From Trebouxia sp. TZW2008 (Eukaryota > Chlorophyta > Trebouxiophyceae > Trebouxiales > Trebouxiaceae): a DNA stretch of 64,000 nucleotides. Position numbers and translations under genes: made by a program. This document shows positions 37,901 to 49,573 of the stretch, in pieces. The stretch spans positions 124,001-188,000 of the forward strand of contig BDIU01000126.1 of NCBI GenBank assembly GCA_002118135.1. Reading direction: 5' to 3'. Below the pieces are notes generated by a model. That model made no database searches, was not told the origin of the DNA, and was given only the letters and a program-made list of their open reading frames with translations. The stretch's first letter is position 1. Each line of letters starts with the position of its first letter.

Positions 37901-40900
37901 CCCTCCTGTCACCCTGCAAGTCCATTTACATCAGCACAATAGCATCATGACAACAACATAATTGTCGACGCACAGTCAGGGTTTCCCTCCATGATAGCGA
38001 TGTGAGTGGCCTTCAGGGCAACTTGACCCCAACGTGACTCATGATTGAAGGCTGTGAGGGACGGCCCTGCCATGCTGTCACCCTGCTAGTCAATGTGCAT
38101 GAGCACAACAGCAATGTGGCAGTAAGAGCCAGCAATGAAGGTGGATCTAATCTGGTGTCATGAAGTCGGGTTTCATGCCTGTCATTCTGTGAAATGGTCT
38201 GCACCAGATTGCTAGCGCTTGCGACATGGACTGGAATGACTTTGATGCATCAAGTCGACGCAAGAGGCAAGAAGATGATATCTGATGTGTCAAGAAGGAA
38301 GCTAATTGAGACTCAAGTGTGACTTGTCAGCCGTCCTGGTGGCTGACAGCATGTTGCATAGCCAAGTTATGTCCAGCTTTCTTTCCAATCTGCCCAAAAG
38401 AACAATGCATACAGCAGCAGGCTGGTGCAGAATTTGGCCAGTGGCACTTGTCCTGACCTGTGTGAGGGCGCCAAGACTTTCCAGCCGGCGAGCGACAGCG
38501 GCGGCAAAGCGGCGTTCGCCACCGAGCGGCGTGAACAGCAGGCGGTACTGAGGCGGGTGCGCCTGGTTTGCGCGGTGCGACCGGCCAAACTGCTGAATGG
38601 CCTTGTCGGCCGACCAAGGCAGCTCTAAGGTCAGATGCACTCGTCTCTGCTGGTTCTTGGCTCGCCTGCAGGATAAGCTTGTTGAAAGGTTTTGGCTTGA
38701 ACTTTTTGCACAGCTTGTAATAAGTATCAGCACATTCACTGCCTGATGAGGAGATCATGAAGGAGGAGAAAGCGATGCATGCATGCAGCACCCTGACGTG
38801 CCACCCTGGGCAGTGAGCAGGTGTTGCCATCAGACGATTGTCCAAATGAAGCAGGCTTTTGCACTAGCCCACAGCTTGCATCAAGCTATACTAAGTTTCC
38901 GAGCCAGAAATTGATTATCAGTGGCCGGGTGCAGCAATTCTGGCTGACTGATTGCAGCAGCAGAAGCAGATACAAAACCACCATTAACAGCAGTCCGCTC
39001 ACCTGTCAGCATGCAATGAGATGCCAGCAGAAGCTGCCTCTGAGATGATAGCAACCCGCTTCTCCAGATTAAGGAACATCTGGCGCTCATGCACATTGAT
39101 CAGGTCCAGGGTGGCTGTGGCAGCAACCCCACTGGCATTGCGGGGCTCCCACTTGACCCCAGCGGCTACTCCCTGTTGCCTAACCAGGCGAGCTTTACGC
39201 CCTGTCATCTCAGCCACATGGTCTGGGCCGCCCAGTTGATCTATCAAAGAGTCAAGCGGGTTGGCTGGCAAATCAAGGCCTGCTACTGCCTTTTTCACCT
39301 GCAGCAGCACCACAAAGCTGCAGCAACAGCAAAACACCCCTATTGCCTGGCGAGGCGAGCCTTACGCCCTGTCATTTCAGCCCAGTGATCTGGGCCGGCC
39401 AGTCGGTCTTTCAAGGAGTCAAGAGGGTTGGCTGGCAAGTCTAGGCCAGCTACGGCCTTCTTCTCCTGCAGTCAATCAATTGTCTGTGTATGCATCAATG
39501 CAAGGGCGAGAGTGTGATTAGTGTTTTGGCTTACTGCAAGCAGGCTCAAAAGACACATCGGGACTGCAACGTTAGGGGCTGAAGCTGTGGTGTGACACAC
39601 GTGGAGAGGGCTGAGTAATGCATCACCAATTGCACTGCTTCTCTTGCACTCCAGATTCTGAGACAGACTACAGTATCAGCTATGACTCTATCAGCTGCGA
39701 TCGTAAGGAGTTTTGACTTGTCAAGGAATCAAGGGACAGGTATGACAGTAAAGGTTCAGACAGACAGACAGACAATCTGTGCAAATCTCAACATCTTTAC
39801 AAAAAGCTCACTTTTGTCAGAAACAAGCTTTGCTCTTGTGGTGTCCACTTTACTTCTGCAAGCGACAGTCTGTGTACTGCCTGGTCATGCTTCTCCTGCA
39901 GCTGCTCCCTCTACAGCCTGCCAATCTTGGTCAAAGACAAGGTCTGTTGCATGTATGGCAAAAAATTGCTTTTGCATGGAGCAGACCTGTTCTTCTTTGT
40001 GCACAGCGTGGTCGTACATTTTCTGCAGCTGCTCCCTGGTCGTACGTTTTCTGCAGCTGCTCCCTATGCAATTGACTGATCTCTGTCACAGACAAGACAT
40101 ACTGCATGTATGTGAAAACATTGCTTTTGCAAGTAACAAACATGTTCCTTTCTATGCACAGCCTGGTTGTACTTCTGCTGCAGCTGCTCCCTCTGCAGCC
40201 TGCTGATCCCTGCCAGAGGCAAGATCTGTTGCATGTATTGCAGACAAAAACCTTTTGCAAGGGACAAACCTGTTCCTTTCTATGCACTGCCTGGTCATAC
40301 TTTTCCTGCAGCTGCTCCCTCTGCAGCCTGCTGATCTCTTGCTGAGCTTTTGCCGCCATCTGCCGCTCCAACTCCTCCACCGTTTCCTCCTTCACAAACA
40401 CCAAGTCATCATCGTCGTCATCACCAGCAGCACCATCCAGACGCAGGTCTTCAGTGATGTCCACAAGCTCGACTTCTGGTGTGATGTGTGGACTGCTGCC
40501 AACCCTCTTGCGTTGCCTTGACGCGGCTGAAAGAGGTGTCATGTGACTGGGGGGGGACTCAGCTTTGACGTGGCTATGAGTGGCTTCAGAGCCATGTGGG
40601 CGGTTGTGAGTTTGAATGTGGTTGGATGCAGCTGACACGTCTGCATGCTGATCATTGGGAACGGCAGTGGCTTGTGCAAAGTCCTCCTGCTTGACGGCAG
40701 TTTTGCTGCTTGCAGATACCCTACGGCGTTTGCTGGTGCTTGCACGCTCTGGTGGCTCAAGCTTGATGTCTGAGTCTTCTTCTTTGACCCTGGAAGGAGC
40801 ACCCCCGCGGCGGGGCGGGGTCCAGTCTGGGGACCCTAGACTGTCTTCAGACTTGATGTCAGGCTGCTCAGCTGGTGATGGACTGGCGTGCATTCCATCG

Positions 40901-41717
40901 GTGCCATTCTGTGTGGGACTGTCTGCAGCACAAGCGTAGATTGCATGAGCAGCGTGTTTGTTTTCATGACAGCTTTGCATCTCTTCAATGGTTTACATCA
41001 AGGGAAGTAATGCATGACTGAGCGATATGTCATGGTTGACAAAGTTCTTGTGGTGCACATCACATCAATGAGTGACAACACCATCTTGTGAATGCTCTAA
41101 TGGCATCAGCCTTGTCAGTCCCTGATTCTGCATTTGTGCCAATCTGCTGCACAATGATGACAAATGCATGACGTCAAGGCCCAAGCACGCTGCCTGTGCA
41201 CAGTCTCATATGTTTGTCTGCTTGAGCTACAGCAGCAGTGTGATGACAGATGTAGGAGGTGCTGGGCATCCTGACGTTTTGTGCAAAACACCTTGACATT
41301 GTCCAGTCCCTGGGTAAGCACAGCAGTGGACACTCACCATGCAAAAGCTCATCCTTGACTTCCTGCTTCATGGCTAAACCCTCCTTGACTTCGACTTGCA
41401 TGGCTACTTCCTCACTGCCTTTGCCAGCCTTTACAGACACCTTGGTACGCCGCAGCTTGGGTGTTTTGACACTCTTCTCTGCCTTGCCCCTCTTCCTCTT
41501 CTTGTCTGGCTTGACTGCACCACTATCTGTTTTGCCATGGGGGGGAGTTGCTGACCCGGCCTTTGAGGGTTGCCCTGGGGGGTGGGGCGAGTCAGTGCTG
41601 GGGTCAGGCTGGGCGGGGTTGGCAGGCAGAGGGTAGTAATCCTCCACAAGACGCAGCAGCAGCTCCTGCAGCATAGGCCTGATCTGTGGCATTGCTTGAC
41701 AGCATACACAGCTTGGA

Positions 41718-41752
<35 letters not shown>

Positions 41753-44700
41753 GCAACATCACCATAGCAATGGCAACACAGCAATTGTTCACTGTATGCC
41801 CAGAGACATACCCACTTGGCAGCAGAATAGTACTAGCGGCAACAGCGAATCTATCAGCAGATGCAATACCAAAAAGAATTCGCAAATCAACGATGATTTC
41901 ACCTGAAAGCGGCACAACAGCAAATGACAGACACGCATGCAGCAGCAATGCTTGTACAGTGACTGCAACCCTGGGATTATCAACTCTGATCTCAGACAGA
42001 AGATGAAGCAGCAGATGCCATAGCAGCGGCAAGATGTCCTTCCAGACTTCACAGATGGAAGCCCTAGCAGCATCACAACGCTCATGCCAGACAAACAGGC
42101 AGCAGCAACATCAGCAGCAACGTTCTAGCTCAAAATGGCCTCCAACAAGCCTGCAATTGAGCAGAAGCAAAAGCAACAAGGGTGCTGACCCTAGGGCCAG
42201 AGACATAGTCTTCCAGAAGCTCGCCGCGCTCTGCCACGACGTCGGCAGTGCGCGCCTCACCAGTGGACTGCAACCCAATTACCACACACTTGCCCTCCTC
42301 CAGAGCTGCCTCGCTCATGCGCACCAAGCAGGGAATCTGCACCGTCATCATCATCTTGATGCCTACCAGTGGGGATTGTGCTAGGGTATCTAGATGTGCG
42401 GCCAATGCTAATGGGACATGGGAATAGCACAACTTGAGGGCATGCACCTTGTCTTGGCGCTGTTCTTGAGCACAATATCTGCATCGTGTTGGTGAGCGTA
42501 CAGCAGAGGTATACCAGCAATGTGATGCATCCAAGAAAAGTTCCGTGGAGCAACGTCGCGTACACAACGACGTGCAGGTGGTATGACCAACTCATGATGC
42601 ACACCAGGCAAGACACAACAAAACGCTGGGCATGAATGTAGTGGCACCATCACAAATGTGAGCAGCATCAAAATAAAGGTGATACAGGAAGGACTGCACC
42701 TTAGCTGACATGCACATATGCCTGAAGAAGCGCTGGTGGGATGCCCAGAAGGAGCGCCACAGCAGGCTGCCACGCTTCTTGGGCAAACCCGCATCCTTCT
42801 CAGCCAGGCCTGCCTGCTCAGCAGCGTACAGAAATTCCCGCCGCAGCTGGTTCCACATGCCTGCTGCTGCCCCATACTTCTTTGTCATGTCCTCACCCAA
42901 CTCAGCCTCCACCACCTCAAACTCAGCACCTGTATACAAATGCCATACGTTAAACTGTGACCTCAGCAGTGCACAGCAACTTCTGCCGCAGCTGGATCCA
43001 TGTGACCACAGCTGCTCTGTAGTGCTTGATCATGTCCTCACCCGACCCAGCCTCCACCACCTCGAACGTAGCACCTGTATGCACATGCCACACTTCAGCC
43101 CGTGAGCTTGGCAGCATACAGGAACTCCCGCCGCAGCTGATTCCACATGCATGCAGCTGCCACATACTTCTTCATCATCTCCTTGACCAACTCAGCCTCC
43201 ACCACCTTGAACTCTGCACCTGTGAACACATACAAGATTAACGAAGCATTGTAGAATAAATGCTCAACTGATCAACTGAGCTTGTTATGCAGCAATATGC
43301 ATTTGCAAGTGTGATATATTGCTGCAAGCTTGCTGAAAGCTGCACCAGGCAAAGTGACTGCAAGCTGACTTGACTAAACAGCAAGCCAATGACCTACAAA
43401 GTGCAACATAGCCTCTCACAAAGCTTGTAGCTACATGCATATGCAGACAAATCAAAGTGTCCAGGAAAAACAGAAATTCCAATTTCTCCAAGTCAACATT
43501 GAATGCTGAGAGTGGGCGCAAGCATTATCGAGAGGGGTTGACCTCTTGAGCAGCAGGTGCAGCAGGTGTTGCACTTGTCAGGCTGCATGTGCATGCGGAA
43601 AGGCAGACATAAACATCCTAAACAAATACGGGCATGATCAAGGGGGCTGACCTTTGAAGGAGAGGGTGCGGCAGGCATACATGCCGCGCGCCTTCATGTC
43701 CATGGCCACCAGCTCCAGAGCCCCCATCCCCCGGCCCCCCACAGCCTCCAAAAACGCCTGCAGGACAGATAGATGTTGACACAGTAGAAGAACATATTAG
43801 GCAGGTGCACACCCCCCAGTTAATTGTGGTTATGAACGTGTTTTGGGCAGAAGCTGCCTGACAGGAAAGAAGTACTCAGGTGTGCAGACAGTGGCACAGG
43901 TCATTACTATAAAGCTATTGTTGGAGTACACACATGAAAAGATAGCATGCTATACTAGCAGATGAGTAATGCTGGGACATATAGGCCAGAATGGCACAGC
44001 TTGCGGAAAGCTCCTCTCAACGCCAAGACCACGGCTTTGCATACAATCTGCAGTATGCCTTGCGGTCATGGCTTGACAGAAAGCCAGTGACGCAGACCTG
44101 AGAAACACAGGATGAGCTGGTCGCTGTGTTGCAGCGATGCAGATCTCACATGAAGCATGCTACAGCGTTGGAAATGGCTCAGACCTGGAAGTTGGAGAAG
44201 GAGGGATTGCCAGGCCCCCATAGGCCAAGGCGCTCCATGTAGCCCAGGTTGCGTGGCTCTGAGGCCCCAGTGGCGCTGCAGTACACCACCCTAGCCCCTG
44301 GCACTGCCCGCTGCAGTGCCACTACCGCCTGGCCCACCTGCACCACCACTCTTGACAACTCACTGCCATGCTAATGCAGCTATCTTGATCTAAGATATGT
44401 TTGAGGACTCCCGCATAGGATTGACCAAGACCCTGCTGCATCAGCACTACATGCGCCCTGTCCCGTCCTGCTGCTATTATTCAACTGTAGCCATCATGCT
44501 GAACTTCCGAACACTGCCACTCAGCAGATGCTTGCTGCTCAGCAATGAGCATCAGAGTGTAAATAGTGCTGCATATGATGCTTGGCTAACTCTGAAGAAG
44601 ATGAGCAATTCAAGTTGTGTGGGCAGCTGAAGACACGCAGCAGAGAAGTGTTGATACATATTGAGCTGGGTCACTTGCTCTGCATCGCATGCATTGGACT

Positions 44701-44940
44701 GCCTGACCATGTATGATGGAGCAAATAGCAGACCTTGGTAGCTCTGTTGCCAGCCTCTGGGATAAGGTTCTTGGCCTTGTGACACTCGTCAAATACAATG
44801 AGGCCGTCAAAGCCTGGCCCAGCCCAGTCAATGAGCTGTTGCAGGCGTGTCTCGCCCTTGTCACTGGAGCTGGTGAGGCTGGAGTAGGTCAGGAACATCA
44901 CCCCTTCCTCTACCCCCACCTGCATGAGGGCGTCACATAT

Positions 44941-44990
<50 letters not shown>

Positions 44991-47900
44991 ACATGCCTGC
45001 TAGCGCCATGATCCTGCTAGATGCATACAGAAGCAGTGCACTGCCTCCTATGACCACACGTGCAGAGGGTAGGCAGCAAGTCATTTGTGTTCTGTTTCAA
45101 TTACAGCTGCAGTTCATTGATCTCACTTGCTACCAGAACACTGCACCAAAATGGCGTATCTATTGTGGGTGTGTGAGGCCTCACACACTATCATGCTAGC
45201 ATTGCCATGTAACATAGTGTAGTGAACAATGACAGTATAGCCAATCCTGTTATAGCATTCAGCACAGTGCGCAGGTGAACTACATAGCACAAGTAAAACA
45301 TTGTTAATGCCAGAGACATTCACAGCTACATGGCAGGAAGAAGCCCATTTACCGAGGGGTGCTTGTGAGTGTGCAGGCGCAAAGGAGTGATGCTGCGTGA
45401 GTCTCACCTTGGACAAGAGAGACCCATAGGGCAGCTTGTTGAGAGCATGCACTGGCACATCAGCAGCGCCTACATCATCCAAATCCCGCCGCGTGTCCAG
45501 GCGCAAGTCAGACCCGATGGACACCCACAGATGCTTGCGCCGCCCCACACGCCAGTTCTCTATCATCAACCCTGCAAAGCGAATCCTCACATGACATGCT
45601 GGGTCAGCAAGTACATGCTGCTTTCTTTGGCAGACATCTACAGGCCTAGGAAAGTTTGCAAGGGCCGGTACGACCACTTGAGCACTTGCAAGACTCTGTG
45701 GATATCAGAGCATTGCATTGCATGACATGCGGCAGCATTGCGGTGAATGCTGTGGTGAGGACTGGCACAGCATTGAATGTGGTAGTGCTGCCTCCAAGCT
45801 TTCAGTTGCACAACTGTGCGTCGTTACATCAAACTGCTACTGACAATAGCCATGAGCTGTCCCATCACAGTGCATGTTTTCCAACTTCAATTACCGCTTC
45901 TTTACAGCCTATTCTCAATAGACAGCAGATGGATCAAAGCACTCTCCACAGCAATCCCACAGTTTCTGTCAAGGAGTTCTGCTAGTGTACAGCCTATTCT
46001 CAATAGACAGCAGACGGATCAAAGCACTCTCCACAGCAATCCCACAGTTTCTGTCAAGGAGGCCTGCTAGTATTGTTTGTAGAACAGGACTCACTGTTCA
46101 ACAGTACAACAGCATTCAGGAGCAATGGAAGTGTCCACCAAATCAGTGCAACAGCAACCATGAGCAGCAATCACACTGACCAGCAATGGTCCGACCCTTG
46201 CCAACCCCGGCTCCATCCCCAATAAAGAACCCTGCCCGAGTGTCATCTGGCAGCAGCTGCTCATGCCTCTGACAGGCATACACAATGGATTCCAGCTGCA
46301 ACCCGCTCAACAGCTTCTTCCTGATTAGGTCATCCAGGTGCAAGGTGTAGGTGATGTCAGGAGGCTCCACTGCTGCCAGTGAAGCTGTCTCTACAACTGG
46401 GTCAGGGTGGGCTGCCCCTACCTGCAGCTTTGAGGGGACGTAATCCTGCATGACATGTCACATTTTTTAGGCAAAACTGGACTGTCTCTTTGGGGTCATC
46501 TAGGTGCAAGGTGTAGGTGATGTCCAACGGTTCCACTGCTGCCAGTGAAGGAATCTGCACTACTGGCTCGGTGTGGGCTGACCCCACCTGCAGCTTGGAG
46601 GGAGCATAATCCTGCATGATACGCTAGATTCTGGTGCAAGGACAGGTTTGTGTTGTGGGCAGTGCAGTCTGCACTCGCAGCTTTGAGGGGCTTGATCCTG
46701 CACAAGTTGCCATACCATGAGACAAACATGGGCTTTCACTTCAGATCTTCCAGGTGCAGAGGGCTAGTCATGTCAAGAGGCTGTATTGCTGTGAGTGAGG
46801 CAGCCCCTTTCACTGGGTCGGGATAGGCTGACTGCACTTGCAGCTTCAAAAGTCCATAGTCCAGCACAAGGTGCCAGCCTCTGAAACATTGAGCACTGCG
46901 CCTCAAGTGCAAGGTGCATGCCACAATTGGTAGGTCAAGCTCCTAGAGGCCATCTCTATCACATGGACACAGTTGCTACTCTGAAGACATATGATTGTTG
47001 AGCCATCATGCCACGTTCTGACAGATGTGCGTCCCTGGCATCTGTAGAGCATGATCTAGCTGCAGAGTTTGAACATCTGTACATTCCACTCGTCTTGCCA
47101 ATGCAACTGCCTCTGATGTACAATCAAACACTGCTGCCTGATCAAGCAGCAGAGACAGTCCCACTGGCAGAAGCAGAGTCTCTAATGATGAATGTGCACG
47201 GCCTTGTTGAACGTGCACACTGCCCGGTCATCAAAACAAAAGATTGGATTCTTTTTCTTTCCAAATCCTGTCAAGCTGCTCCTTCATCAACGGGGGCTGT
47301 TGCTGAAAGCCGCTGCAAGTTGTGCTCAAGAGCAGCTACTCACCATGAAAGTATCTCCTGCTGCCTCCTGCTGAGCCTCTTCTTCCTCAGGCGGGGCTGC
47401 TACAGGCAGCCCCTGGCCATCATACAGATCAGCCCTTACAAGGCGGCCTTCATCTTCATACAGATGCTGCTGCTGCCAAACATCCGACAGCACCTGTCTG
47501 TCAGTCTCCCTGTAGCTGGCGCGCTGTCTGAGGCTCTCTAGCTCGTGTTGCTGCTGCTGCATGACTAGGTGCCAGCCAGCAGCACTCCTTGAGTCCTCTG
47601 AGCTGTCCCCAACAGCATTGGGATACTGCAAGCACAATGTGAAGGTGTGCACTCAACACTCAAGGTCAGAAACTGCTGCTGCGGCTTCATCAATTGCCAG
47701 TCAGCTGCGATCCTGGATTCCTCTAAGCCGTTCCAGTAGCATTGAGAAAATGCAGGTACACCATGTATGCACACAGAGACCGGAGCAGCTGCAGTCTTGA
47801 AATGCAGGGTTTGACCCTCTTTTGTTGCACTGACCCTGGCACAAACAGAGATCAGTATTGCAAGGTACATACAGGTGAGCTCAGCAGAGGATCTTGCTGG

Positions 47901-48944
47901 GCCACTAGGCATCACTGTGTACCCCAGATGCACTGTACACGCACTCCCACGGTCATCATCGTGAGTAGGCTTGCAGTCTCTGATCTTGCTTGCCAGATAC
48001 ACATTGTCCGTTTAAAGATCCTGGGAAGTCGTCGTGCACGACGCTTTGTCAGATCTCAGATTCACTGTATGCGTCAGTCCTACTGTACGTCTGTACAGGT
48101 CATCAGAGCACACGCATTGCTCTATTCATCTGTATGTGGTCAGATCAAAGACTGCCACTAGATTCTCCTGCCTGGGTCATATTGTGGCTGCTCGGCTTAA
48201 GACATTGCACAAAGGTGATGAGGACAGGTGCATCTTTTGGCGTGCAAAGGTATGCTGCGCTCACCTGCATATGCTAAGGGTAGAGGCTGCCACTAGAGTA
48301 GCCTGCTGGGTTGTATTGTGGCTGGTGCACTCACCATGCTGGCAAGCAGGAACCAAATGTGCTCACCTGCGTATGGTAAGGACATGTGTACCATTCGGCA
48401 TGCAAAGGTATGCTGCGCTCACCTGCATGTGGTGAGGGTAGGGGCTGACACTTGAGTAGCCTGCTGCATCATATTGTGGCTGCTGCATTTGGCTGGCTTG
48501 GCGTTGCCAGTCAGGATGCTGCTGCCCAAAAGCAGCTTGCTTCTTGTGCTCATTGATCTGCTGAGCCCTGATGATCTGGTGTGCTACTTCTACAGACAAG
48601 CTGACGTTCTGTGTGCTGCCGCAGTAGGGGCATCTGAACTGCTGCTTCTCAGCGAGCTGTGGCAGGATCTGTGCTGGAACTGCACACATGCAAACAGAGA
48701 CTAGATGCAATGAACCAGGCAGAGAGAGCAAGTCAACATGCATTTGCATTCCAGTTGCATGTGTACATGGACACAGTAAATTGAACAGGGAGCTGCTGTC
48801 AAAAATGTGCATGAGACTTGGATGAGCCTGCACAAGTAAGGCTGCATGCATGCCAGGGAGCTTTGGCTGTTGCGCACCATTGATGACACTGCTGCAGCTG
48901 CCACACTTGACTTGCAGTGCTGCCTGCGCGCTGTCCTGCTGCAT
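31941..48944 (-). CDS. SBNO: Strawberry notch / FORGETTER1 helicase-like protein
   Basis: Twenty-one exons: 48944-48878, 48679-48423, 47625-47344, 46445-46181, 45571-45408, 44919-44734, 44337-44185, 43757-43652, 42929-42700, 42336-42190, 41683-41338, 40922-40270, 39298-39003, 38665-38458, 37913-37731, 37116-37001, 35804-35648, 35307-34345, 34010-33847, 32950-32721 and 32110-31941, total 1780 residues. The N-terminus has an LSD1-type zinc ribbon (CGSC...CPYC). [14 protein letters not shown] (about 276-290) is the ATP-binding loop, DECH (about 389-392) is motif II and [10 protein letters not shown] is motif III. The C-terminal helicase lobe has [28 protein letters not shown] and [11 protein letters not shown]. 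The order matches plant FGT1, a nuclear co-activator that works with chromatin remodellers in stress-gene memory. Exons 11, 12 and 18 add long disordered inserts. I see no PHD finger between the lobes, where plant FGT1 is reported to have one. Many introns carry relic exon edges. Confidence 0.93.
33753..33826 (-). pseudogene. Relic copy of SBNO exon 19, 3' edge
   Basis: About 70 bases repeat the donor and last codons of exon 34010-33847 (encoding MRLQELTDK) with many changes. The relic lies downstream of the real exon in gene orientation. Confidence 0.7.
35896..36300 (-). repeat. Relic copies of SBNO exon 17, 5' part
   Basis: 35896-36002 repeats about 100 bases of exon 35804-35648 ([15 protein letters not shown] region) with stops. 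A shorter match ([10 protein letters not shown]) lies at about 36246-36290. Both are upstream of the real exon in gene orientation. Confidence 0.7.
36770..36970 (-). repeat. Relic copies of SBNO exon 16, 3' part
   Basis: Three decayed copies of the exon end that encodes [16 protein letters not shown] plus its donor occur at about 36773-36826, 36836-36880 and 36898-36970, downstream of the real exon 37116-37001. One still reads IDVACFLNR. Confidence 0.75.
37984..38098 (-). pseudogene. Relic copy of SBNO exon 15, 5' part
   Basis: About 115 bases match exon 37913-37731 at high identity, still reading [20 protein letters not shown], then decay into a stop. The acceptor is changed from GCAG to CTAG context. 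It lies upstream of the real exon. Confidence 0.85.
39349..39465 (-). pseudogene. Truncated, near-intact duplicate of SBNO exon 13
   Basis: With a perfect CTGCAG acceptor, this block reads [17 protein letters not shown] and [17 protein letters not shown] without a stop for 40 codons, then hits TAG. The real exon is 39298-39003. No donor follows, so inclusion would truncate the protein. Confidence 0.85.
39868..40206 (-). repeat. Four decayed copies of the SBNO exon 12 coiled segment
   Basis: The end of exon 12 encodes [20 protein letters not shown]. Downstream in the intron the same block recurs at about 40206-40141, 40071-40037, 40045-39983 and 39912-39868, with the marker GGGAGCAGCTGCAG. 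Some copies keep a GT donor. Confidence 0.85.
41721..41750. repeat. CAG run (10 units) in SBNO intron 10
   Basis: Ten uninterrupted CAG triplets on plus (CTG in the transcript), just 38 bases from the acceptor of exon 11. Confidence 0.95.
42963..43222 (-). repeat. Two relic copies of SBNO exon 9, 5' half
   Basis: Upstream of exon 42929-42700 two ~110-base copies occur at 42963-43075 and 43110-43222, about 145 bases apart. Each has an intact CAG acceptor and each reads FxVVEAxxxx..MxxxWxQLR (for example [18 protein letters not shown]). Each then ends in a stop or loses the frame, and neither has the second half of the exon. Confidence 0.88.
44941..44988. repeat. (CAG)16 in SBNO intron 5
   Basis: Sixteen perfect CAG units on plus (CTG in the transcript), 22 bases from the acceptor of exon 6. 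Confidence 0.97.
45902..46074. repeat. Recent 85-base tandem duplication in SBNO intron 4
   Basis: Two copies offset by 85 bases (landmark AGCCTATTCTCAATAGACAG at 45906 and 45991) differ at only a few positions. Confidence 0.92.
46495..46870 (-). repeat. Three relic copies of SBNO exon 4, 5' part
   Basis: Upstream of exon 46445-46181, copies at 46495-46617, about 46640-46700 and 46740-46870 repeat the region encoding [18 protein letters not shown] to TYTLHLDD with increasing divergence from near to far. The nearest still reads [16 protein letters not shown]. Confidence 0.88.
47670..47755 (-). pseudogene. Relic copy of SBNO exon 3, 5' part
   Basis: About 85 bases match the start of exon 47625-47344 ([20 protein letters not shown] region), including the GCAGCAGCAG run, with an in-frame stop. 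Confidence 0.75.
48150..48400 (-). repeat. Relic copies of SBNO exon 2, 3' edge
   Basis: At least three blocks (about 48150-48198, 48249-48328 and 48358-48382) repeat the exon end and donor context GCTCACCTGCATGTGGTGAG and the neighbouring TAGCCTGCTG...TATTGTGGCTG, downstream of the real exon 48679-48423. Confidence 0.75.
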
Positions 48945-49573
48945 AGCTACCAGACCGTCGCCATTGATGGCACGCTACGCCGTGCAGGTCTTGCACTCAT
49001 CAGGACAGACACTATGTACGCTACTGAAACCTCCCTTTGGCCCCAACGGCGCAATAGTTTCTGCTTAGGTCTCTATGGGCCTTGATGCCAAGGAGCAACA
49101 AGTAGGCAACCCGAAGTCCTTGACTTTGCAGCACAAAGCGTGTTGGGAGAGCTTTGCAACTCGGCTGAGCTGTGTATTCACAAATGCAAGGTCAAAGGCT
49201 TTGGCGCAACGCTGAGCGATCTACAACATCGACAAGGAGACGATACGCAGCCGCGCGAACTGACTGCGGTCTTGCTGCAAGGACAATGCAAAAAATGAAC
49301 AAGTCAGCGCTTGCTTCAACGCCACCTCAACATGCTTATTTGCCCGCTCGATTGCCATCTCGGAAACTTCCGTGTGTCTGCAACTCAGGTAGACTCCACG
49401 TGCGTATGCATGCAAGTCGTGCATGAGCTGCTCGACGGGAGATCGTTGCGAACGTCGAGTGCATCATTGCGCAGCAGCCTGCGTGGCAAGCTTTGCAAAA
49501 CTTGACTTTGAGCGCAACGATACGGTCCTTCTAGCAGGGGTCTGCAAAATGACAGCTGACTGATCTCTTGCGC
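48945..49573. promoter_or_regulatory. Divergent promoter region, SBNO / ABHD13-like
   Basis: 629 bases separate the two start codons. CpG density rises between about 49190 and 49560, next to the hydrolase gene. An in-frame TAG shortly before the SBNO ATG supports that start. Confidence 0.5.

Noticed and set aside
48799..48996. Minus-strand frame upstream of SBNO as an extended N-terminus
   Set aside because: It is out of frame with exon 1, and the exon 1 frame has a TAG shortly before the ATG at 48944.
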